DNA of 64,000 bases from Sphingomonas hankookensis. GTDB lineage: Bacteria > Pseudomonadota > Alphaproteobacteria > Sphingomonadales > Sphingomonadaceae. A model generated the notes under the pieces. The model was not told the origin of the DNA, ran no database searches, and was given only the letters and a program-made list of their open reading frames with translations. The DNA is taken from the NCBI RefSeq assembly GCF_001619955.1, contig NZ_LQQO01000011.1, forward strand, positions 62,001-126,000, given 5' to 3'. The position numbers and the translations under genes were made by a program. How positions within the stretch are numbered: the first letter of the stretch is position 1; every line of letters begins with the position of its first letter. Of this stretch, positions 47,727-56,864 are shown piece by piece.

Positions 47727-49387
47727 GACATCTGTTTCTGTCGCATCTGCTGTACGGCGGCGAGGTCGCCGGCGAGCGGGTTCACGCCCTTCAGGCGGAA
47801 GCGCAGCCACAGCGCCCCCAGCCACACGACCATCGCCGCCGACAGCATCGCGACGCCAAGGAACACGTCGTTATAGGCAAGGATGTTCGCCTCGCGCGTC
47901 ACCTGCTGCCCGAGCAGCCCGGCACCCGACGCCTGGCGCAGCGCCGAGTCGCCGAGCACGCGGGCATAGGCACCACCCAGCTGCTGGATACGCTGCACCA
48001 CCTGCGGGTCGGTCGCCGTCAGCGTCTGGGTCAGTTCGAACGCATGATATTTCTCGCGCACGATCTGGAAGGAGCCTAGCAGCGCGGTGCCGGCGAGGCC
48101 TCCGATCGTCTGCGAAATGCTGAAGATCGCCGAAAAGCTGATGATATGGCTCGGCCCCCGCGCCAGCGCGCGAAACACGCCGATCATGATCATCGGACCC
48201 AGGAAATAGAGCGCGGCAAAGGCGATGATCCCCTGGCTGACATACAGGCTCGACGGGCGGGTCAGGTTGGTCGAATCCGAATCCATCCACGCCCCCAGCC
48301 CGATCAGCGCGACGGCGATCACCACCGGCTTGTAGAGGTCCTGCATATTCAGCGTCTTCAGGCTGACCACGACCCCGGCGATCGACGCCAGCGTCATGAC
48401 GAGGCTCAATGTCACCAGCTGGTCGTTGCCCATGCCGACCACGGTCAGCAGCCCGACCGTGCCAAACGTCTGTTCGGACAGGAGGATGCGCAAGCTCGCC
48501 GCCACGATCGCGAAGCGGATGATGTTGCGCCCCAGCATCCAGCGGGTGTTGAGCAGCGGGTTGGCGCGGTTATGCTCGATCAGCAGCGCCCCGCCGATCA
48601 GCGGGATCGCGACGGCCAGCGCATAGCCCAGCCACGGCGTCGACCACCATTGGATCCGTCCCTGCACCAGCACCGCGCACAGCAACGCGACACCCGGTGC
48701 CAGCAGCGCGAAGGTCAGGAAATCGATCTTCTCGAACGCCGGCGTCCGCTCCGACGGCGGCAGCCGCAGCAGCGCGACCGCGCCGAGGCACATCAGCGTC
48801 AGCCCCAGTTCGAACCAGAACAGCGCCTCGATCCGCCCATCGGCCAGCAACAGCGGTGACAGCGTGCGCGCCAGCGGCAGCGCCACCTGCTACGCGCCGA
48901 ACCCCATGATCATCCCCGACAGCCGCGCGGCGGCGGGCAGCGCCTGCATGATGTAGAGGAAGCACAGGGTCGTCAGCGCGCTGGCGACGATCCCCGATGC
49001 GCCACGCACCACCAACTGCACGCCATAGCTGTGCACGACCAGCTGGAGGATATTAAGGATCAGGAACGCGGCCAGGAACACCCGCGTAAAGCGCTGCATC
49101 CCGAATTGCTGGCGGAACTTGATCAGCAGCATCGACATGCACACGCTGGTCATCGACGACACGGCGGTCAGCCAGCCGCCCTCGACCGGCGTCAGGCCGA
49201 GCGATCCCTGGATCTGCGGCAGGTTCGCGATCAGCAGCCCGTTGCTGAACCCCCCGGTCACCCCCAGCAGGATGCCGGTCGCGAAATAGCCGACGCGCCG
49301 CCCGAACGGATGATCGGGCGTCGCGGGAGATCCGGGCAGGAACGGCCGCTCGTGCGGCTTGAATTCATACGCCGGGGCGATCGCCAT
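47723..49387 (-). pseudogene. emrB: EmrB-type DHA2 MFS permease interrupted by an in-frame amber codon
   Basis: The reading frame encodes a 14-helix DHA2 drug:H+ antiporter of about 554 residues (MAIAPAYEFKPHERPFLPGS onward; LGLTPVEGGWLTAVSSMTSV; C-terminus GVNPLAGDLAAVQQMRQKQM). A single TAG at 48890-48892 (codon 166) splits it into 165 and about 388 residues with no frame change. The frame on both sides is otherwise uninterrupted and family-like (SGMIMGFGA, stop, QVALPLARTLSPLL). A GTG two codons later could restart translation of the second part. Recent nonsense mutation, sequencing error, or suppression are all possible. First gene of the operon emrB-emrA-OMF-GNAT. Confidence 0.85.
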
Positions 49388-49517
49388 GGCTCCATATGGG
49401 AATATTGATCGAGCAACAACTTGTCACGGAACCGATCGTTCCGGATCGGCAATGGATAAAGTCGGCCGGCCAAGCGAGCCACTGGCATCACCGGTAACAT
49501 CCGCTACCATCGCGTGC

Positions 49518-51305
49518 ATGCGTATCCTGATCCTCGCCGCCGCGCTCCTCGCCTCGACCGCCACCGCCCAGACGCCGCTCGAAGCGCCCCTGCCCCCGGT
49601 CCGCCCGTGGCACGGTGCGAGCGAAAAGCTGGTCGCGAAGCCCGCCGATCCGTGGATCACCCCGGCGGAGGCAAGCGGGTTCGTCACCACGCCGGACTAT
49701 GCCGCGACCCGCGCGTGGATCGACAAGCTCGTCGCCGCTTCTCCGCTGCTCTCGATCGAAACCTTCGGCAAAAGCCCGCAGGGGCGCGACCTCTATGCCG
49801 TCCGCGCGCACAAGCCGGTGGTCGGCGGCCCCGCGACACCGAAACCGGTCGTGCTGGTACAGGCGGGCATCCATTCCGGCGAGATCGAGGGCAAGGATGC
49901 CGGCCTGATGCTGCTGCGCGACATCGCGCTGCGCGGCAAGGACCGGCTGCTCGACAAGGTCGATCTGGTGTTCGTCCCCATCTACAATGTCGACGGCCAT
50001 GAACGCTCCTCGCCGTTCAACCGCCCGAACCAGCGCGGGCCCAAGGACATGGGCTGGCGCACCACCGCGCAGAACCTGAACCTCAACCGCGACTATCTGA
50101 AGGCCGATGCGCCGGAGACGCAGGCGATGATCGGCCTGATCCGCCGGGTCGATCCGATCCTGTATCTCGACCTGCATGTCACCGACGGCATCGACCACCG
50201 CTATGACGTGACCTACGCCTTTTCCGGCTGGCGGGGCTATTATGCGCGGTCGGCGGCGATCGGGCGGTTCCTCGACACGCGGCTGCGCCCGGCGATGGAC
50301 GCGGCGCTCAAGCGCAACGGCCATATTCCGGGCTATTATGTCAGCACGCTCGACAATCGCGAGCCGGAAATGGGCATGACGCAGGACGTCGACACGCCGC
50401 GTTTCTCGACCGGTTACGGCGATGTCGCGCATATCCCGACCGTGCTGGTCGAGACGCACTCGCTCAAACCCTATCGCCAGCGGGTGCTCGGCACCTATGT
50501 CTTCGTCGAGGAATCGCTGCGGCTGGCAGGCGAGCGCGTCGGCGAACTGCGCGCCGCGATCGATGCCGACCGCGCCGCCCGACCGACGACCGTCACGACG
50601 TCGTGGAAACAGACGCCCGAGCCGATCTACAGCGTCGATTTCCTCGGCCTGGCGCACGACACCTATCGCTCGCCCGCCTCGGGCCGCGACGAACTGCGCT
50701 GGCTGCCCAAACCCGTCACCTTCAAGATGCCGGTCTATGGCAGCAACCCCGACAAGACGGTTACGCTGCCCCGCGCATGGTGGGTGCCCGCCACCCTGCC
50801 GCATGTCATCGACCTGCTGAAGCTGCACGGCGTGACCATCGAACCGATCGCGGCACCGCGCACGCTCGACCTCGACATGGCGCGCGCGACCGACCCGAAG
50901 CTCGGCCGCGCCAATGAAGGCCATATCCCGCTGGAGGCGACGATCGTCCACGAACGCCGCCGCGAGACCATGCCCGTCGGGTCGGTCCGCGTGCCCGCCG
51001 ACCAGCCGCTGGGCCTCCTCGCCGCCTTCCTGCTCGAACCCGAAAGCGAGGATGGCGTGCTCGCATGGAACCTCGCACCCGGCATGCTGCAACGGACCGA
51101 ATATATCGAGGGCTATGCCATCGCGCCGCTCGCCGACCGGATGCTGGCGAACGCCCCGAAGCTGAAGGCGGAATTCGATGCGAAGGTCGCCGCCGACCCG
51201 GCCTTCGCCGCCGATCCCACCGCGCGGCTGCAATGGTTCTATGCCCGCACGCCCTATTATGACGAACGGTTTCTGCTGTATCCGATCGGGCGCGAGGTGA
51301 ATTGA
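49518..51305 (+). CDS. Secreted M14 family zinc carboxypeptidase-like protein
   Basis: Metallopeptidase of 595 residues. From ATG 49518 there is a signal peptide (MRILILAAALLASTATAQ). The zinc site is His119 and Glu122 in QAGIHSGEIEGKDAGL and His220 in ILYLDLHVTDG. The region IPTVLVETHSLKPYRQRVLG is usual in this bacterial M14 subgroup. A long C-terminal domain (from about residue 370) is beta-rich and not recognised. Likely a periplasmic or extracellular exopeptidase. It stands alone between the efflux operon and a two-component pair. Confidence 0.9.
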   Translation: MRILILAAALLASTATAQTPLEAPLPPVRPWHGASEKLVAKPADPWITPAEASGFVTTPDYAATRAWIDKLVAASPLLSIETFGKSPQGRDLYAVRAHKPVVGGPATPKPVVLVQAGIHSGEIEGKDAGLMLLRDIALRGKDRLLDKVDLVFVPIYNVDGHERSSPFNRPNQRGPKDMGWRTTAQNLNLNRDYLKADAPETQAMIGLIRRVDPILYLDLHVTDGIDHRYDVTYAFSGWRGYYARSAAIGRFLDTRLRPAMDAALKRNGHIPGYYVSTLDNREPEMGMTQDVDTPRFSTGYGDVAHIPTVLVETHSLKPYRQRVLGTYVFVEESLRLAGERVGELRAAIDADRAARPTTVTTSWKQTPEPIYSVDFLGLAHDTYRSPASGRDELRWLPKPVTFKMPVYGSNPDKTVTLPRAWWVPATLPHVIDLLKLHGVTIEPIAAPRTLDLDMARATDPKLGRANEGHIPLEATIVHERRRETMPVGSVRVPADQPLGLLAAFLLEPESEDGVLAWNLAPGMLQRTEYIEGYAIAPLADRMLANAPKLKAEFDAKVAADPAFAADPTARLQWFYARTPYYDERFLLYPIGREVN

Positions 51306-51365
51306 CGGATTGCCCGCTCCGATGGACATAGCGGAGGAAGTGAACGAATTCCGCCAGTCAAACCT

Positions 51366-51461
51366 CGTCATGCCCGCGCAGGCGGGGATCCATACACGCC
51401 AAGGTCGTGGATCGAACCATAACCGCTGCGTCTATGGATTCCCGCCTCCGCGGGAATGACG
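51366..51461. repeat. Intergenic palindromic repeat, family B
   Basis: The outer arms CGTCATGCCCGCGCAGGCGG and the inverted CCGCCTCCGCGGGAATGACG (imperfect) flank an inner pair GGATCCATA / TATGGATTCC. It occupies most of the 204-base gap between the M14 gene and the response regulator. Confidence 0.8.
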
Positions 51462-51509
51462 ATCCGAGCCGATAGGCCACGACAAGAACGCGATGGAGAG
51501 CCTGACCCC

Positions 51510-52220
51510 ATGACCGCCCCTTCGATCATCGTCGTCGAGGACGATCCCGCCCTGCGCACACTAACCGCCCGCGCGTTGCAGGAAAATGGCTATCACGTCC
51601 GCACCTGTTCGGCCGCGCCCGAAATGTGGCTGGCGCTGGAACAAGGGCCGGTCGACCTGATCCTGCTCGACATCATGCTGCCCGGCACCAGCGGCATCGA
51701 CCTGTGTCGCCAGATCCGCCAGAACAGCAGCGTGCCGATTATCTTCGTATCGGCCAAGGGCAGCGAGGTCGATCGCGTCATCGGCCTCGAACTCGGCGCC
51801 GACGATTATCTGCCCAAGCCGTTCGGCACGCGCGAGCTGATCGCCCGCGTCCGCGCCGTGCTGCGCCGCGGCGAGCTGAACGCGCAGGCGACGCAGCGCG
51901 AGGAAGGCATCTACAGCTTCGAAGGCTGGACCGCGAACGTGCCGCGCCGCGAACTGACTTCGCCGACCGGCGCGCAGGTCGACCTGACCGGTGCCGAATT
52001 CGACCTGCTGGTCGTGCTGCTCGACCATGCCCAGCGGGTCATCGCCCGCGAACGGCTGATCGAGCTGTCGCGCACCCGGCTGGGCGACAGTTCGGACCGC
52101 AGCATCGACGTGCTCATCAGCCGCCTGCGTCGCAAGCTGTCGACCGCGGGCGGCACCCCGCCGATCGTCACCGTGCGCGGCGTCGGCTATATGCTGAACG
52201 TGCCGGTGGAACGCCGTTGA
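51510..52220 (+). CDS. OmpR-family response regulator
   Basis: Two-component regulator of 236 residues. The receiver has Glu10-Asp11-Asp12, phosphoacceptor Asp54 in DLILLDIMLPG, and the conserved Lys in DDYLPKPFGTRELIARV. The C-terminal winged helix ends SIDVLISRLRRKLSTAGGTP and VRGVGYMLNV. The start is ATG 51510 with GGAGAG upstream. It resembles OmpR/AdeR-type regulators. It overlaps the kinase gene by four bases (TTGA). Confidence 0.95.
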   Translation: MTAPSIIVVEDDPALRTLTARALQENGYHVRTCSAAPEMWLALEQGPVDLILLDIMLPGTSGIDLCRQIRQNSSVPIIFVSAKGSEVDRVIGLELGADDYLPKPFGTRELIARVRAVLRRGELNAQATQREEGIYSFEGWTANVPRRELTSPTGAQVDLTGAEFDLLVVLLDHAQRVIARERLIELSRTRLGDSSDRSIDVLISRLRRKLSTAGGTPPIVTVRGVGYMLNVPVERR

Positions 52221-53554
52221 AGCGTTTCACGGCGTTGCCAGTCGGGCTGATCGGCCGGATCGTCGCGATCCTGCTGCTGACCATCGTCCTCGAATTCGGC
52301 GTGTCGGTCCTGCTGTACGAACGCGCCAGCCAGTTTTCGGTGCGCGATGACGAGGCTCGCCGCCTGGCCGAACATCTCGTCATCGCCACCCGCATCGTCG
52401 AGGAACGCCCGGTCGACCAGCGCGCCGGCATGGCGACCGAGCTGACCACCGAACGCTATGCCGTGCAATGGCGCGCGACCGCACCCGAACTGCCGGCCAG
52501 CGGCACCGAGCTGCGCGAGATGGAGCAGCAGGTCCTCGCCTGGGAACCGAGCCTCGCCCCCACCGGCCTCCACCTGACCCTGATCGGCCAGGGGCGGCGA
52601 TCGGTGGTCAGCGGCGCACTCCAGCTGGAGGATGGCAGCTGGCTCTATTTCCGCACCCTCGAACCGTTGCGCGCGTTCGACCTCGCCCTGGGCCGCATCC
52701 TGCTGGCGCTCATCCCGGCCATCGCGCTGATGGTGGTCGGCGGGTTGCTGATCCGCCGGACGCTGCGCCCGATGCGCCAGCTGGCCGATGCGGTCGACCG
52801 GTTCGGTCCGGGCGGCGGATCGACCCTGCCGACCATCGAGGAAGCGGGGCCGAGCGAGGTCCGCCGCCTCGTCGTCGCATTCAACGGGTTGCAGGCGCGC
52901 ATCCACCGGCTGATCGACGAGCGCACCCGCGCGCTCGCCGCCGTCGGCCACGACCTGCGCACCCCGCTCGCCCGCCTGCGCCTGCGCACCGATGCCATTC
53001 CCGACCGCGACCTGCGCGACACGGTGCAGAACGACCTGGCAGAGATGGAGGCGATGGTCACCTCGCTGCTCGCCTTTCTGGGCGGGGAGAGCGAACCCGA
53101 ACGCGCCGTGTTGGTCGACATTGCGGTGCTGTGCGCCAGCATCGTCGACGATGCCGCCGACCATGGCCATGACGCGACCTATGTCGGCCCCGACCATTTC
53201 GAACGCGCGGTACGCCGGTCGAATTTCCGCCGCGCCGTCGTCAACCTGGTCGAGAATGCGATCCATTATGGCGGCAGCGTCACGCTGACCCTCGCGATAG
53301 AGGATGGCGCGACGGTGATCCGGGTCGAGGATGACGGGCCGGGCATTCCCGACGAATCGCTGGCCGATGTCCTCGAACCGTTCGTCCGGCTCGACACCGC
53401 GCGCAAGCGCGACACGGTGGGCTTCGGCCTCGGCCTGTCGATCGTCCAGCGCGCGGCGGAGGCGGAGGGCGGTCGGCTGGAACTGCGCAATCGCGACAGC
53501 GGCGGGCTGTGCGCCGCAATCGTCCTGCCCGCCCCTTTCGCGCCCCGGCAATAA
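52217..53554 (+). CDS. EnvZ-like sensor histidine kinase (TTG start)
   Basis: Membrane kinase of 445 residues. Two helices (GRIVAILLLTIVLEFGVSVL and LLALIPAIALMVVGGLLI) border a short periplasmic sensor of about 120 residues; HAMP follows (RRTLRPMRQLADAVDRFGPG). His245 in AAVGHDLRTPLARLRLRT is the phosphorylation site; LVENAIHYGG and GFGLGLSIVQRAAEAEGG form the ATPase. No ATG is near; the TTG at 52217 overlaps the regulator's TGA and gives MKRFTALPVG, so coupled translation fixes the start. The stimulus is unknown. Confidence 0.93.
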   Translation: MKRFTALPVGLIGRIVAILLLTIVLEFGVSVLLYERASQFSVRDDEARRLAEHLVIATRIVEERPVDQRAGMATELTTERYAVQWRATAPELPASGTELREMEQQVLAWEPSLAPTGLHLTLIGQGRRSVVSGALQLEDGSWLYFRTLEPLRAFDLALGRILLALIPAIALMVVGGLLIRRTLRPMRQLADAVDRFGPGGGSTLPTIEEAGPSEVRRLVVAFNGLQARIHRLIDERTRALAAVGHDLRTPLARLRLRTDAIPDRDLRDTVQNDLAEMEAMVTSLLAFLGGESEPERAVLVDIAVLCASIVDDAADHGHDATYVGPDHFERAVRRSNFRRAVVNLVENAIHYGGSVTLTLAIEDGATVIRVEDDGPGIPDESLADVLEPFVRLDTARKRDTVGFGLGLSIVQRAAEAEGGRLELRNRDSGGLCAAIVLPAPFAPRQ

Positions 53555-53654
53555 TTCGTTACACAGCCGCCGAACGCAGCAAGATTGCGTCGTCTATACC
53601 CGATCCTTGAACCGGTGGCCCCTAAGCTGCTGAAACGGTTTGGAGGGAGAGACG

Positions 53655-54350
53655 ATGAACGACGTGATCGGCCGGGTGTTCGGCTTCGAAAAGGATGTGT
53701 TCGGCAGCGATGCCGACCTCTATTCGAAGCTGGCGACCGACGGGCAAAGCCCCAAGGTCCTGATGATCTCCTGTTCGGATTCGCGGGTCGTTCCCGAACA
53801 TATCCTGCAGGCGAAGCCGGGCGACGTCTTCGTCATCCGCAACGCCGGCAACATCGTCCCCCCCTTCACCCAGCAGAATGGCGGCACGACCTCGACGGTC
53901 GAATATGCGGTCGCGGTGCTCGGCGTCACCGACATCATCGTGTCGGGCCATTCGGGCTGCGGCGCGATGGGCGCACTGATGAAGCCGGAAACGCTCGACG
54001 GCCTGCCCAGCGTCGCCGCCTGGCTGCGCCACAGCCATGCCGCCCATTCGGTGGTCGAAAACAGCTATCCCGACCTCGACGATGCCGCCGCGGTCCGTGC
54101 CGCCAGCCTCGAAAACGTCGTGGTCCAGATTTCGCACCTGCGCACCCATCCGGCGGTCGCGTCGCGCATCGCCAAGGGCGAGCTGACGCTGCACGGCTGG
54201 TTCGTCGACATCCATGCGGGCACGATCCTCGCGCTGGACGGCGAAACCGGTCGGTTCGCGCCGATCAATGCGGACCGCCCGCTGCCGGTGGCGCTGCCCG
54301 CCGCCAAGCGCCTTGCTGCGGATTTCGTGACGGCAGAAGCCGCCGAATAA
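53655..54350 (+). CDS. Beta-carbonic anhydrase
   Basis: Interconverts CO2 and bicarbonate. The 231-residue protein starts MNDVIGRVFGFEKDVF after a GGAGGGAG ribosome site. Zinc ligands Cys40, Asp42, His99 and Cys102 lie in MISCSDSRVV and VSGHSGCGAMG. VFVIRNAGNIVPPF and SLENVVVQISHLRTHPAV are normal for the plant-type beta class. It precedes a SulP transporter and a second beta-CA. The gap to the SulP gene is 122 bases and has a CGTGCTT/AAGCACG hairpin at about 54417-54441. Confidence 0.95.
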   Translation: MNDVIGRVFGFEKDVFGSDADLYSKLATDGQSPKVLMISCSDSRVVPEHILQAKPGDVFVIRNAGNIVPPFTQQNGGTTSTVEYAVAVLGVTDIIVSGHSGCGAMGALMKPETLDGLPSVAAWLRHSHAAHSVVENSYPDLDDAAAVRAASLENVVVQISHLRTHPAVASRIAKGELTLHGWFVDIHAGTILALDGETGRFAPINADRPLPVALPAAKRLAADFVTAEAAE

Positions 54351-54472
54351 CCAGTTCCTGCGGGTTGGCGGGGCGAATCTTCCCTCCCCCGTTCCGCCGG
54401 CCGTGGGTTCCGCGCCGGGCGTGCTTCCCCCAAGCACGTCCGGCGCACCCTGTTTCAAAGGCTATCGACCCT

Positions 54473-56065
54473 ATGTCGACGCAACCTTCCCTCATCGCCA
54501 ATCTGCGGCAGGACCTGCCTTCCTCGATCGTCGTCGCGCTCGTCGCCCTGCCGCTATGCCTCGGTGTCGCGCTGGCCTCGGGCGCGCCGCTCTTCTCCGG
54601 GCTGATCGCCGGGATCGTCGGCGGCATTGTCGTCGGCTCGCTCAGCAAGTCGCCCCTGTCGGTCAGCGGCCCCGCCGCCGGCCTGACCGTGATCGTGCTG
54701 GACGCGATCACCAAGCTGCCGAGCTTCGAGGCGTTCCTGCTCGCCGTGTTCCTCGCGGGCTGTATGCAGATCCTGCTCTCCTTCTCGCGGTCGGGCGTGC
54801 TGGGTGAATTCGTGCCCTCGTCGGTCATCACCGGAATGCTGGCGGCGATCGGCCTGATCCTGATCCTCAAGCAGGTGCCGCACGCCATCGGCTATGACGG
54901 CGATCCGGGCGGCGACTTCGCCTTCCGCCAGGGCGATGGCCTGAACACGTTCAACACCATCCTGTTCGTGCTGCGCGAACAGGTCGTGTGGGGTGCGGCG
55001 ATCATCGCCGCGATCAGCATCGCGTTCCTGTTCTGGTGGGACAAGAACAAGCCCAAGGACGGCCCGCTGCGCTTCGTGCCCGGCCCGCTGGTCGTGGTGG
55101 TCGGATCGGTCGCGATGAACGCGCTGTTCGGCGCGGTCGCCCCGTCGATCCAGGTGAAGCCGACCCATCTGGTCAGCGTGCCGATCGCCGATGGTCTCGG
55201 CGGGTTCGTGAAGCTGTTCAGCCTGCCCGACTTCGGCCAGATCGGCAACGCGACCGTGTGGACCGTCGCCGTCACCCTCGCCATCGTCGCCAGCCTCGAA
55301 TCGCTGCTGTCGGTAAAGGCGGTGGACGAACTCGATCCCAAGCGCCGCGTGACCGACAAGAACCACGAACTGCTGGCGCAGGGCGGTGGCAACATCATTT
55401 CGGGCCTGATCGGCGGCCTGCCGGTGACCTCGGTCATCGTGCGCTCGTCGGCGAATGTCGACGCCAATGCCGCGTCGAAGATGTCGACGATTCTGCACGG
55501 CACCTGGCTGTTGCTGAGCGTCCTGCTGGTCCCGACGCTGCTCAACCTGATCCCGCTGTCGGCACTCGCCGCGGTGCTGATCCAGACCGGCTATAAATTG
55601 ACCAAGCCAGAGCTGTTCACCAAACGCTGGAAACAGGGCATGACCCAGTTCGTGCCGTTCGTCGTCACCATCGCCGCGATCCTGTTCACCGACCTTCTGA
55701 AGGGCATCGTCATCGGGCTGGTCGTCGGCTTCATCTTCGTCATCGCCCGCAATTTCCGCCCGGCGGTGACGTTCGTCCAGGACGGCGAAGGCCCCGGCGC
55801 CAGCTGCATGGTGCGCGCCAAGCGCAACCTGTACTTCATCCACAAGGTCGAACTGACCAAGGAACTGGAAAAGGTGCCCGACGACTGCACGGTGGTGATC
55901 GACCTGTCGGCGACCAGCTATGTCGACCTCGACAATATCGACATCATCAACGGCTTCATCAAGAACGCGCAGTATCGCAACATCAATGTGCTGGTGCGCG
56001 GCGACATCGGCGACAAGACCGCGCCGCAGATCAAGGCCCCGCGCAAGGAGGTCGCCTACGCATGA
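54473..56065 (+). CDS. SulP family anion transporter (putative bicarbonate/sulfate)
   Basis: Inner-membrane transporter of 530 residues, about 12-14 helices. Family blocks include DLPSSIVVALVALPLCLGVA, SLSKSPLSVSGPAAGLTVIV, LLAQGGGNIISGLIGGLPVT and VIVRSSANVDANAASKMSTI, which are the SulP signature region. A STAS-like C-terminal end (CTVVIDLSATSYVDLDNIDI) is present but short. Substrate cannot be read directly. Flanking carbonic anhydrases, the second translationally coupled (ATGA), make bicarbonate the favoured guess. Longer upstream frames overlap the first carbonic anhydrase gene and are rejected. Confidence 0.93.
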   Translation: MSTQPSLIANLRQDLPSSIVVALVALPLCLGVALASGAPLFSGLIAGIVGGIVVGSLSKSPLSVSGPAAGLTVIVLDAITKLPSFEAFLLAVFLAGCMQILLSFSRSGVLGEFVPSSVITGMLAAIGLILILKQVPHAIGYDGDPGGDFAFRQGDGLNTFNTILFVLREQVVWGAAIIAAISIAFLFWWDKNKPKDGPLRFVPGPLVVVVGSVAMNALFGAVAPSIQVKPTHLVSVPIADGLGGFVKLFSLPDFGQIGNATVWTVAVTLAIVASLESLLSVKAVDELDPKRRVTDKNHELLAQGGGNIISGLIGGLPVTSVIVRSSANVDANAASKMSTILHGTWLLLSVLLVPTLLNLIPLSALAAVLIQTGYKLTKPELFTKRWKQGMTQFVPFVVTIAAILFTDLLKGIVIGLVVGFIFVIARNFRPAVTFVQDGEGPGASCMVRAKRNLYFIHKVELTKELEKVPDDCTVVIDLSATSYVDLDNIDIINGFIKNAQYRNINVLVRGDIGDKTAPQIKAPRKEVAYA

Positions 56066-56697
56066 GGGAATACAAGCACCTGCTCCTCGCCAACAAGGCA
56101 TGGGCCGCCGAACGGCTGGAGGAAAATCCCGACTATTTCACGCGGCAGATCGTCGGGCAGCAGCCGGAATTCCTGTGGATCGGCTGTTCCGACAGCCGCG
56201 TCGCGCCGGACCAGCTGACCAATACCGAACCGGGCGGCATGTTCATCCACCGCAACATCGCCAATCTGGTCGATCCGGGCGATCAGAACCTGATGTCGGT
56301 GGTGCAGTTCGCGGTCGAGGTGCTGAAGGTCGGCCATATCATCGTGTGCGGCCATTATGCCTGTGGCGGCATCCAGGCTGCGCTGGAAGGCGGCGTCGAC
56401 GGCCATGTCCATGACTGGCTGGCGATCGCACGCAATGTTGTCGACAACCACCGCGACGAACTGGACGCCCTGCCCGAGGATCAGCGCGCCAACCGCTTGG
56501 TCGAACTGAACGTCCATGACCAGCTCGTCCAGCTCGCCCGGACCGACGTGGTGCAAAAGGCATTCGCGGCCGGCCAGCCGCTCGAACTCCATGGCTGGGT
56601 CTACGACCTGCGCGATGGCCTGCTCAAGCCGTTGATGGAGATCGATGCGAACACGCCGCTGGAAGCGGTGACCAAGCCGGAGAAGGTGCTGGTCTGA
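56062..56697 (+). CDS. can: Second beta-carbonic anhydrase (Can-like)
   Basis: Protein of 211 residues with the E. coli Can-like start MREYKHLLLANKAWAAERLE. Zinc ligands are Cys42, Asp44, His98 and Cys101 (LWIGCSDSRVAPDQ; IIVCGHYACGGI). The loop MFIHRNIANLVDPGDQNLMS is typical of this branch. Differs clearly from the paralogue at 53655, so the two are not a recent duplication. The start overlaps the SulP stop as ATGA. Likely hydrates CO2 in the cytoplasm. Confidence 0.96.
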   Translation: MREYKHLLLANKAWAAERLEENPDYFTRQIVGQQPEFLWIGCSDSRVAPDQLTNTEPGGMFIHRNIANLVDPGDQNLMSVVQFAVEVLKVGHIIVCGHYACGGIQAALEGGVDGHVHDWLAIARNVVDNHRDELDALPEDQRANRLVELNVHDQLVQLARTDVVQKAFAAGQPLELHGWVYDLRDGLLKPLMEIDANTPLEAVTKPEKVLV

Positions 56698-56704
56698 CCG
56701 CCCT

Positions 56705-56844
56705 ACGTCACCCCGGGGCTTGATCCGGGTAACGAACAGGTGACCGGCGCCCCCCACACACCAACCGTACCCCCGCGAAAGCGGGGGTCCAGAGCCACGA
56801 ACGCCCCGCCCGTAACTCCGGATTCCCGCCTACGCGGGAATACG
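56705..56844. repeat. Composite of family C fragment and family B palindrome
   Basis: 56705-56734 is a shortened family C end (CGTCACCCCGGGGCTTGATC). 56765-56844 is a family B copy, CCGTACCCCCGCGAAAGCGG against ATTCCCGCCTACGCGGGAAT. They fill the gap between convergent can and SDR genes. Confidence 0.75.
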
Positions 56845-56864
56845 CTGCGTACTTGCCAGGAACA

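Noticed and set aside
49432..49449. CCGATC-N6-GATCGG upstream of emrB considered as an efflux operator
   Set aside because: Six-bp arms made of common GATC-rich sequence; could easily arise by chance, and no adjacent regulator exists.
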